Shown: piece after piece, positions 54,868-64,000 of the stretch
How the letters are laid out: each line of letters begins with the position of its first letter
Numbering within the stretch: position 1 is the stretch's first letter
NCBI RefSeq assembly: GCF_001411555.2
Contig: NC_049905.1
Location: 11,313,053 to 11,377,052 of the forward strand
From: Juglans regia
Taxonomy: Eukaryota; Streptophyta; Magnoliopsida; Fagales; Juglandaceae
Length of the DNA stretch: 64,000 bases
Reading direction: 5' to 3'
Notes under the pieces: model-generated
Seen by the model: only the letters and a program-made list of their open reading frames with translations
The model's database searches: none
Told to the model about the DNA's origin: nothing
Program-made: the position numbers and the translations under genes

Positions 54868-55933
54868 AGCATCATTTAGATTTTCTTTAACTATCTCTAA
54901 AATGTAAATTATATTAATAATTTGTTTAAATTATTATGCTTATTTTTTTCTCCTTTTGTGTATAGCTCATAAAAGACTCAGAGAGTTCTTCAAGACCTAC
55001 TTCTTTGGTGGGAGATAATTAAATTTAAGGTATGTCAACTTGTATAACATCTTTATTTAAGTTTTTTTTATTTAATGTAATTACTAACTTTTTATTGTAA
55101 TTAATTGATTTATTTATTTTCATATAATTGCAATGATTGTTGAATGGACTATTGGAGTTGTTGGCTTGGTGCATAACTATTGGTTATAGTTGAAGTTTTT
55201 TGTTGGATGTTCTAAGTTATTATAATTTGGACTTGTAATTTGTTGGACTTTTAGACTTGTAATTCAAACTTTTAAATGTTTGGATTTGTAATTTTTTGGA
55301 CTTGTAATTTGTTAGACTTTTGGATTTCTAATTTAGACATTTGAACTTATTTTATTCCATATGCTCATAGGGTTGTTGATGTTCATTCCTGAATTTATTG
55401 TGACTGCTTTAAAAAATATGTATAAGTACTAAGCTTGTAGTAGTTATATTTATAAACATTTTTCCAGTTTTTGTACTAGCTATATTTATAAGCTTGTAGC
55501 ATATTCTTTTTAGTAAAATAGTTTTTTGGAAAGCAACTTTTACATTTTAGTAAAACAGATTTTAATTAATCAGATTTTTTGTAGTAAAACAGATTTTTTT
55601 TATTTAAGTAGTTTTTAGTAAAGCATGTTTTTTTAGTAAAAGTTAAAAGTTAAAATAGATTTTTTTTAATAAAAGTATAAAACAAAATTTTTTAAATCAT
55701 TTTTTTAAAAATTTTTATAAACAATTTTTTAATGACAAACTGTCAAACATTATATTTTAAAAAAATCAAAAAATTGGACCGGATCGGAAACCGGTAAAAC
55801 CAGAAGTACCGATTTAGGAAGGTAACTAATGCGTAATCAGTTTTGAAAAATACAAAATCGATACATACTGATTTGGTCCTAAATTTTATCTGAAACCGGA
55901 TTAGACCGAACCGGTTACACCCTTAATGATAGC

Positions 55934-57610
55934 CACAAAACTTTTACAACATTAATATTTGGAATTTTAAAAACTATTTATTAGGTAACTCTTTCAATCT
56001 GTTATTACAAAACTCTGTTTTTTATCAATCTCTTGCTAGAAAATTAATTAGATGATTTTTATGCGGCACCAGTACGTAATTTGTCAGTGTTTTTATTGGT
56101 AGCTGACATGGCATATTAATATGATGGGAAAAATATTACTTTGTCTATTCAATTTGTCTATTTATTTTAACACATTATATATATATATATTTATTTACTT
56201 AATAGTTAAAAAAATAAATATTAATGTATTGATATTTTTTTATATTTTAAAAAATATTTTAAAATGATAAAAAAATATGAATAAAAAAATAAAAGACCAA
56301 TTTAGCCTGCAATCACTTAAAACGAGCTACTCTAAGTGGCAAAATAGTCTCGCTCATATAAGAGAAAAATGTTGCTCTCGTTGAAAGTTGGTAACCAATT
56401 GGGTCTCAAAAATTTTTTTATTTAGTGATTAAGGAAATATTTGTAATAATATTATAATTTTTTTAAAAAAATGTTTATGATTAACAAAATAACTATTAAT
56501 ATATTAATATTTTTTTATATTTTAAAATAATAAAAAAAATATAAATAAAAAAATAAAAAAACCAATTTAGCCTACAATCACTTGGAGCGAGCTATTCTAA
56601 ACGGCAAAATAGTCTCGCTCATATCATGGAAAAATGCCGCTCTGGTTGAAAGTTGCTAACCAATTGGGTCTCAAAAAATTTTTATTTAGTGATTAAAAAA
56701 ATATTTTTAGTAATATTATAATTTTAAAAAAAAATGTTTGCGGGTATAAAAAAATAAAAATAAAAAATCTGCCATTATCGGGAGCCGTCTCGCGTACTGC
56801 TCTAATAGAATGAGCTACAGAGATTGATGAAAGCTTTTAATGCTAAGTGCTACATATTTACAGAATGGGCAATGAAGCTGTATATAGATTGACAAGATAC
56901 GCTTGAAATATAGAGAATATTGAAATGTTTCCTATAAATAAATAAATAAAGATTATTGATATATTGCATTAATATGTCATTTGATAATCCTCTAGTTAAT
57001 TTCTTAATTGACAAATGAAACTAAATACAGATCTTATAAAATTTTGGCATTAATATCTTGAAAGTTGATAACCGTAATGATCTGAATTTGTAAAACATCT
57101 TATAAAACATAAATGTTATTCTTATTTTACAAAATTAGATCTCATATTACTTAATTATGATATTTATATTATAATAAAATAAAAAAGATATAATCTATAC
57201 TTAGAAAATACCTTCCGTGAGGATAATGTGGTGGGCAACTAATCGGCTCGTCTTGATAACGAGATGCAATGCGATAATTTTACATGAATTAAATAAAATA
57301 TTATTTTTTAATAATATTATTATTATTTTAAAATTTTTAAAAAATAATTTTTTTATTATATTTTATATGTAAATTTAAAAAAATTATAATAGTAAAATAA
57401 AATAAGATGAGGTGAGATACTTCTTATAGAAAAATGATAGTTACAATTATAAATATATAAATATCATATAATTATTTAAAAAAAATATATAAAATATACA
57501 TAAAAATTAAAAAAAAAAATACTTACAAACTTAATGAGTGCATATACTATTACTGTTCCCATATCATTGGAGCCCATGGTGTCTCGATTCGTGAAGAGAG
57601 AGGGATCATC
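55934..57610. other. AT-rich intergenic DNA with a ~265 bp tandem duplication
   Basis: 'accaatttagcct' at 56296 and 56561 marks two copies of a ~265 bp unit spanning about 56190-56745. Both include 'ggcaaaatagtctcgctc' and 'accaattgggtctcaaaa', then the 'agtgattaaggaaatatt' core found in foldback elements at 58234 and 60988. A Tourist-like copy lies at about 57250-57422. No gene is seen. Confidence 0.6.
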
Positions 57611-58233
57611 TTGCAATTTACTCGAGTACGGTTCCCAGAACTAGTACAAGTTGGGGCCGGGGGTTGTCGGACTCTCTCAGCCTTCCGCGGGTATTGCCTT
57701 CTGATCACCCCTCATCTTTTTATTTTTGTGGGACTATTTTTTTTTTTAAATATTTCTGCAAGACTTATTTATTTAAAATTTATTCTTAACATTATTTTTT
57801 TAATTAATTGGATATCTGCCATGTATTTCCTTCACCTAATATCGACACAGTATCACAAGACATGACTACGCATTTAACCACAAAATCCAGTCGTTGAAAT
57901 ATCACAATCCCAAGTGATTATCAACAGCAATTTAAGAAAAATGTTTTTTTAAAAAAGGTTATTAGTGTATTTTTTAAAATATTTACGTTACAATAAAAAC
58001 TCGAGATAAATATCAACTAATATCAACTAATATTTTTAAATGAATTTATCTTCTAAATTTTTTATATAAATATTTAAATTTATTTATTTTTATCAACTTA
58101 AACTTTTAGAGTAAATGATAATTTCAAATCGTATCAAAGCAGAAATACTAAATACAAATTTTTACTCTACACACTATCCAATTTCGCGTATTGGGTGCCA
58201 AATTAAACAGTGATTTCACATCTCGAATAATAA
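57611..58233. other. Intergenic DNA, nothing recognised
   Basis: The plus-strand ORF at 57611-57865 does not start with ATG and is hydrophobic low-complexity sequence. No feature is supported. Confidence 0.4.
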
Positions 58234-58624
58234 TAAGGATCATGCTACAGCTCCCGCTGGGGCTGTAGCATATATTATATGTGTTTTTTTTTGAAGTTGT
58301 TTTTTATATAATTTTTTTTAATATTTTTTAAAAAATAAAATAAATTTAGAACATTATTAAAAATATTTTCTTAATCAAGAAGTAAAAAAAAGTTATTAAA
58401 AAATACTTCCTTAATCACGAAGTAAAATAAAAAATCATAAAAAAATATTTTATATTTTACTTCGTGATTAAGCAAGTATTATTTAATAATATTATAAAAT
58501 TTTTTATTTTTTAAAAATATTTAAAATCATTAAAAATATTTATATAAAAAAAATTAAAAAATACATATAATAAAATATACTAGAGTTTCAGCGGAGCCCC
58601 AGCGGGAGCTCCAGCATTTTCTTA
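58234..58624. mobile_element. Foldback MITE with GC-rich terminal repeats
   Basis: ATGCTACAGCTCCCGCTGGG at 58242 is mirrored by CCCAGCGGGAGCTCCAGCAT ending at 58617, and the pairing extends outwards to TAAG/CTTA. The interior holds two inverted 'gtgattaag' core segments. No ORF is present. Its class cannot be told from the ends. Confidence 0.8.
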
Positions 58625-60987
58625 ATAATAATAGCATGAACTCGGAAAACTGACAGGATAAAAAGGGTTATGAGTATATAATTAATGTTATATATATATA
58701 ATTATAAAATATGTAAGTATCGTATAATTATTTAAAAAAATTACGTTATGTTTAAATAACAATTTTTTAAATATACGTAATAGCTCAGAAATGAACAGTG
58801 ATGTCACCAATTACCGAAAAGGAAAAAAGGCACCAATTACAAAAGAGAATCTAGTACAGAATAAAGTAACCTGGCCTATGCCTCTTGGATAGGCGCGCCC
58901 ATATCTTAGTTATTTTGAAAAAAGTAGCTTTAGAAAAATTAATTTGATAAAGCATTTCAAACCCCTATATATACGTGGTACCGAATATTGGAAAGCATGC
59001 AACATGCACAGAATACGTACGTACTTGGTCCAGAATGTTATTAGGGTGTACTCTCTTTCGTTTCTTCCAGTTTTTTACATATTTAACAAACACTCGTGCT
59101 GAATTAAAAAAAAAAAAAAAAAGCTTTATTCCCATGGGAGACTGAAGAGAGGGGGGGGGGGGAAGACGAAAGCCACGTGGCGAAAATACAACTTAGGAAC
59201 TCATTAGAATGGGCTGTCTCTTTCTGAACTTGGGCTGTCATCCATCGATCATCACGACTCCCCGGACCACGTGGGTCATCCAGCTATCTACTAATCTAAT
59301 CTATTGTCACAGACGACGTCCCTAGCTAGATATATCTCTGATTCTGATTGGACGGTTACACAGTAGCATTAATATTCGTGACAGACACCCACCTTCGATC
59401 TCCCATCACATGGCGCCCTTCAATGCTTTTGGTTTCACCGAGGAATGTCTTTTTATCTGTTACTCCACACGTATATAATAAAATTATATATATTTTACTT
59501 TTTTATGTAAATTCTGTGCTTCCCCTGATCCAAATCGTCGGATTAGACAATAAAGAAGTGGTTAAACGGTGAGGATATGGGAATAGCGAGGCATGCATGC
59601 ATGCATGCAGGCATAACCGAGAGTGAGAGTTTTTCTCTGAGAGAAGAACAGAACAGGCTTTGAGGGACAGCTTCCTTTTATTTATTTATTTATTTTTTAT
59701 CCGTTGTCGGAATCAATCCGAAAGCATGGTCTCCAAGCAAAAGATCTGGCGGTGGACAATCAAAGCAGACAGAGAGAGAGAGTTAAATCCACAAGGAGGT
59801 ACAGTACGTAAGTTCTGCAGAGTTGTCTGCAGTTTTTACATCATCGTCGGTCGGTATCCTCCTCCTCCTCCAGAAGACCGCTGGTGGTAGTTAATTAGCA
59901 CGCAAAATATCGTCCTACTTGTGATTGGAAAACACAAAGGCAGGCCCATCAAATGAAAGAGATGTCTCGGTTTTTTATTCATAAAATTCTATATTTTCTT
60001 TTCTTTCATGGAATACTCTCGACGGACTTTGGAAAACACAAAGACCGGTTTATGAGATGAAATATTATTATAATATAATTTTTTATTTTAAAATTTTAAA
60101 AAATTAAATTACTTATTATATTTTATATAAAAATTTATAAAAATTATAAAAATTATATTAAATAAGAAAAAATAATTTAATTTTATATCACCAAACCAGA
60201 TCTAAGTTAATAAGGATTTGTTTGGTTATTTCATTGAGAAATGTTTTGGATTCTAAATTTGGAATTCAAAAAATATCTCAAATGGATTTTTTTTTTAATT
60301 TTTTACCAAATGATTAAAAAAATATTTTTAATAATTTTGTGATTTTTTTTTAAATATTTATAATGATTAAAAAAATATATAAAAAAAAGAAAAAAAAGAG
60401 AAAAAAAATTACTCTTTTCGAGACATATTTTAGATCCCGAATTTGGGACCCGTAATAGTACTTTATTTCATTTCATATAATATAATTATTATAATTTTTT
60501 AAAATTTATATAATAAATAATTTAATTTTTTTAAAATTAAAATAATATTAAAAAATTAAAATTTTATTCAATTTTTAATTTTTATTTTATCTCATCGCAT
60601 CTATATAACCAAACGAGATCAAATGATACTTGTTTCGATATTTCTCATTCCTACATCAATGTGTTAAGCCAAAGAGTATTTCTCTTTTGAGTTCTTCTAT
60701 TTACCATCTATGCACTAAATATTATACATGATTTTTTATTTTTATTTTATTTTATTTTATTTTGATTAAACTAAAGGAATTATTATGCTCGCGATTTTGT
60801 TTTTCCGTTTTTATCTGAAGTGGGTGTGAATCACGATATTGTGATCTATACTCGATCGTGAATTGGCCAAGTTTGGAAAGTGGAATTAGTTGGGGTGCTT
60901 GCTTGCTTTGCTGTTGAACAGCTTGGAAAGAAACAAATGAAAGCATGCAAAATATTGAAATTCCTGTGTTTACTAATTAGAAAAATA
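58625..60987. other. Intergenic DNA with a possible promoter-like segment and MITEs
   Basis: A less AT-rich island at 59150-59900 has a G-run (59148-59161), two CCACGTGG palindromes (59173 and 59267), a GCAT repeat (59591-59609) and a 55-codon ATG frame at 59726-59890. None is enough for a gene. Tourist-like copies lie at about 60039-60202 (ending CCAAACCAGATC then TAA) and 60459-60622 (reverse). Another foldback-like block is at about 60240-60440. Confidence 0.45.
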
Positions 60988-61193
60988 TAGGGAGTCCGTT
61001 TTGAGCTTCCGTTTATTTTTTTTGATTTGTTTTAATTTTTTTTAACTTAGTGATTAAGAAAATATTATTTAATAATATTATAATTTTTTTAAAAAAATAT
61101 TTAAAAATGTTAAACAATATTTTCTTAAAGTTAAAAAAAAAAAAAAAAAAAGCAATTGGGAAAAATAAACGGGAGCCCAAAACGGGCTCCCTA
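60988..61193. mobile_element. Foldback MITE, second member
   Basis: AGGGAGTCCGTTTTGAGC at the left pairs with GCCCAAAACGGGCTCCCT at the right, around the core 'agtgattaagaaaatatt' and 'aatattataattttttt'. It shares the core, but not the outer terminal repeat, with 58234-58624. Confidence 0.75.
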
Positions 61194-61199
61194 GCATTT

Positions 61200-62178
61200 C
61201 TCTTACTACTTAGATATGGTTCCTGGGCCATTCCCAATTCGAATAGTGGCTTTGGGAGAGAAAAATGGCTACTCAAAATTGGTTCGGCCCCTTGTGTTCA
61301 AGCCCTACGTGGAAATTCAAAAGCTATTGAACGGACCAGTAGTATGTATACGAACAGTGCACAGACAATACACATCCCGTCTACTTTTCGTGTAATCTTT
61401 CCATTTCCCAATTAATTGGCGGATAATGGCACGGTCTCGAACGGTTCACATGATAGAGGGGGATAAAATGATATATAATTATACAAAATGCATCGTACGA
61501 ACAGCTTAGAGATAAGTGCTTAGGAACGACGTGCTCATAATGAAATCTTAACCAATCATATCCAACATCGATATCGGCCACGAGGAATAGTCCCAAGTGA
61601 GATACCCACTCTATCATTGCAAGATCGTGCTAATGAAACTAACAAACCATATTGAGTCGTACGTTTGGACAGTGAGATGGTACTTTTTAGTTTTAGATAA
61701 AAGTTTAAAATATTATTTTTTAATATTATTAATATTTTAAGATTTGAAAAGTTAAATTGAGATTTGAAAATTTAAAATTATTTATTATATTTTTATAAAA
61801 ATTTAAAATAATTATAATGATGAAATGATAATTTTATATATTATTCTACTATAAAATCGTGCCAGTCATACCATAATAGAACAACCCATGGCTAGACTAG
61901 CATCGGGTGTCACATTTATCCAAAGAAGATAGATCCTGCAAGGAATGACTAAGGGCAGTTATAACAAATAGAATAATTCTACTTTCACACGGGAGGGGTA
62001 CCCCTCGCGTACCCGTGGGTCCACGTCAGCCTAAGTGAAACGGTGCGTTTGGCATTCGCATCACCCAATGACTGACGATTCGGTTCATTTGTCTTTTTCC
62101 TTCTGATTCGGTTCATGACTTTCGAAACCCAGATCTTCGTTCGTTTTCCCTCACCTCAATAACGGCTCAGCAAGGTAG
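61200..62178. other. Intergenic DNA upstream of the GRF-finger gene
   Basis: A Tourist-like copy lies at about 61658-61850 (border CGTTTGGACAGTGAGATGG). 61960-62170 is less AT-rich and may be the promoter or leader of the following locus. Confidence 0.45.
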
Positions 62179-62397
62179 ATGGCCATGAAACTCCGCAAGG
62201 AACACAACAAGCTTCACAAGCAAGCTACGAGGACTATTCAAGCAGGGAGGTACGATGGGTGGTCATCGTCTTTGGTTGAAACAAGCTTCCCCACCGACGT
62301 GCAGGAAGATGAAACACGAGGGGAGGTTCACGTTGTTCTCATCTTCTATATCGCATCTTCTTCTTCGCATGCCCTAAACCGAATTAGCCATTGGTAG
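62179..62397 (+). CDS. Small ORF of unknown status (72 aa)
   Basis: ATG at 62179 opens 72 codons starting MAMKLRKEHNKLHKQATRTI and ending at TAG. The N-terminal 25 residues are strongly basic; the rest is serine-rich without known motifs. It may be a real small protein, an upstream ORF, or part of the leader of the GRF-finger gene 1 kb downstream. I do not recognise a family. Confidence 0.25.
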   Translation: MAMKLRKEHNKLHKQATRTIQAGRYDGWSSSLVETSFPTDVQEDETRGEVHVVLIFYIASSSSHALNRISHW

Positions 62398-62476
62398 TGT
62401 TTCTTCGATGGGCGATTTCTTTGTTCCCAAAATCACTGAATCTGTATATACACATGAGGAGGTTTACACGGAAACA

Positions 62477-62505
62477 AAAACCCTAACCCTAACCCTAACC
62501 CTAAA
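62477..62505. repeat. Interstitial telomere-like tract
   Basis: AAAAACCCTAACCCTAACCC, continuing to four CCCTAA units with CCCTAAA at the end. Plant telomeres use CCCTAAA; most of these units are the six-base CCCTAA form. It lies between the small ORF and the GRF-finger exon. Confidence 0.85.
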
Positions 62506-63466
62506 TTTTTACATTTGAAATTCTTTTAGATTCGAAATTGCAGCTGATTTCGAAATTTGTTTAGATTCGAAACCTCTCAGATTAACCTGCATCGGTATAT
62601 ACTTTGTTTTTTTTTTTTTGTTCTTGACTATTTCCTTTCATTTCTTCTTCTCCCTTCAGTTTGACATAGGTGAAGTAATGATTTCAAGTTTAATTGGCAT
62701 GTGGAGACTTCAGTACTAATTGATAAGCATTTGTTTCTTCATTGCTACTGCTGTGGGTTTTATTGTTTTGTATAGGAATAGATGAGTGTTCCCTTGAAAA
62801 GTCCTATTATACTTGTGCTAACATTCACATAGCATCTGAATTTTCCTTTGTGATATTGACTGAAAGTGTTTCCTGGAACAAATAAGCATAACTCATGTGT
62901 GTAGTAATCATTAACCTATAGTGTATCTCCAGAAACCGTACCCTCACCGTAACCATAACTTGTGTAATCATGTGGTATTGAATGAGAGGCTATATTTAGG
63001 CAGCCAAGTGTTATGGACAATTGCAACGAAAATAAGCGGTGCAAGGTGTTGAACAATGCAAGATTTTGAATAATGCAAGATTTTGAACAATTGCATATGC
63101 AGTCCAAAAGTTTTTCTTTTGGCTCCCGGGTTTGTAGTCTGAAGCATTTGATATTCTATTACATTTATGGAACTCTATATGCATTACTTATGCAGTCCAA
63201 ACATCAAGTTTAAAATTGATACTATGAGTATATTATAATTAGCATCTGCTTCTTTCTTGTTGTCTTAGGTCATGTTGTTAGGATATACGTGGTCAACTCT
63301 AAATGGTGGGATGGGGCTATGTTGTGTTTGAGTTAAGGTGGGATGAAATTGCATTTTAATCTTTTCTGCTTACTGTATTTATGGTAGCAAGCAACTAAAA
63401 TGGTGATTAATTATTCACTTGGTTGTTCTATTTTTCTGAAAACTGTATTGGATTAAATTTAAGAAT

Positions 63467-64000
63467 ATGTTATCATCCACCACGGACTCTTCTTCATCTG
63501 TTGATAAACGAAGTATGGGTCAACCATTATGCTTTTGTGAAGTTAAAGCCCAAGTGAGATACTCATCTACTACAAGAAATCCAGGACGACCCTTCTTAGG
63601 GTGTTCTAAGTACAACACAAAGGTAACTACATTCATGTTTAATAAAATTTTTAATATTATGTAAATCTAATATGTTTCCAAAATATGTTTAAAATGATTA
63701 GGGATTACCATATTGTAAGTATTTCAAGTGGGTAGAGGAGGATGAATACAGGAAGTTCGATCTTCGAGAAATTCACAATGAACTATTAAGAACCAAGAAA
63801 GAGCTGAAGAAAATACTAGACGATATCGAAAAGAGCAAGATTGATCTATGTAAAAGAGCTGATGAGATTGAGATGAAAGAGATGGAGCTATCCCATAGAA
63901 ATGAGGAGGTTGTGAACAAGGAGATGGCGCTTGTTGTACGCGAAGCTGAATTAAGACGTTCACGTACACTACTCCGGGTGTATTGGGCATTTACATTTGT
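63467..64000 (+). CDS. GRF-type zinc-finger protein with coiled coil (At4g04775-like), partial at window edge
   Basis: Exon 1 (63467-63622) starts at ATG and ends AAG|GTAACT; exon 2 begins at 63702 after ATTAG and is open to the window end, phase 0. The joined frame gives 52 codons plus at least 99. The GRF finger has ligands C22, C24, C46 and C57 with NPGRPFLGC (38-46) and YFKW (59-62). From about residue 65 to 140 it is a charged coiled coil (RKFDLREIHNELLRTKKELK), ending in RVYWAFTFV, probably the start of a C-terminal membrane segment typical of these short plant proteins. GRF fingers bind nucleic acid in other proteins; the role of this plant subgroup is unknown. The family is large and partly transposon-associated. 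The stop lies outside the window. Confidence 0.8.

Larger units (their letters stand above)
51223..55925 (+). mobile_element. hAT transposon, 4.7 kb, with perfect 8 bp target duplication
   Basis: ATGATAGC occurs at 51215-51222 and again at 55926-55933. The left end TATAATGTAA and the right end, reading inwards TAAGGGTGTAACCGG, are recognisably related although eroded. Subterminal CCGGTTCGG/ACCGG motifs occur on both sides, as in the hAT MITEs at 6163 and 37465. The element carries a broken Ac-type transposase gene in plus orientation and an AT-rich repeat near the left end. Confidence 0.85.

Noticed and set aside
59726..59890. 55-codon ATG frame as a peptide gene
   Set aside because: No signal peptide, no known motif, and part of its sequence comes from GA and CCT repeats. 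Kept only as context for the promoter-like island.
1..64000. tRNA, rRNA or miRNA genes
   Set aside because: Reading for A/B-box pairs found only primer-binding sites that resemble tRNA 3' ends; hairpins seen are MITEs. A covariance-model search would settle this.

Overview
The window is nuclear DNA of a woody eudicot. It is AT-rich with introns, contains four recognisable host loci (one doubtful), and is otherwise packed with plant retrotransposons and MITEs. The abundant ~200 bp Tourist-like MITE (GAGATGAGATGAG borders, AATATTATTTTTTAATATT core) resembles repeats I associate with Fagales such as walnut or hickory. That placement is an inference.

Layout. 1-173: last codons of a Ty3/gypsy chromovirus, then its long 3' LTR (212-2734), abutting an antisense gag start, tRNA-Asp-type PBS and LTR of an Athila-like element (2735-4733). 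4734-8462: a 5'-truncated copy of a long LTR, carrying a hAT-type MITE and a Tourist MITE. 9760-11619: intact single-exon LysM receptor-like pseudokinase (LYK2-like). 11620-14751: MITEs and LTR debris. 14752-~23205: decayed Tat-lineage Ty3/gypsy element in minus orientation, with dual RNase H, minisatellite and an antisense additional ORF. ~23206-26067: second copy of the long LTR. 26305-34390: 5'-truncated LINE in minus orientation, split by a very young Ty1/copia element (28748-33717). 35007-39963: non-autonomous LTR element (LARD-like) with a minisatellite and a perfectly bounded hAT MITE. 41262-47322: four-exon BEL1-like TALE homeodomain gene on the minus strand, 837 residues when spliced, probably with a 5'UTR intron. 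48480-51222: its upstream region, full of MITEs. 51223-55925: hAT element with a perfect 8 bp target duplication and a broken transposase. 56190-61850: AT-rich DNA with foldback elements sharing one core but carrying different terminal repeats. 62179-64000: a doubtful small ORF, a telomere-like tract, and the first two exons of a GRF zinc-finger/coiled-coil gene running off the window.

The host genes are functionally unrelated: a chitin/LysM-type surface receptor relative, a meristem/organ-boundary class transcription factor, and an uncharacterised GRF-finger protein. Nothing suggests a cluster. The most instructive parts are the transposons. Target duplications could be read for several of them, which gives an order of insertion: LINE before Copia, Athila gag before chromovirus, long LTR before MITEs, LARD before hAT MITE. 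The best 'second look' items are the antisense ORF of the Tat element, the LARD minisatellite, the non-TG/CA Copia ends, and the core-sharing foldback family.
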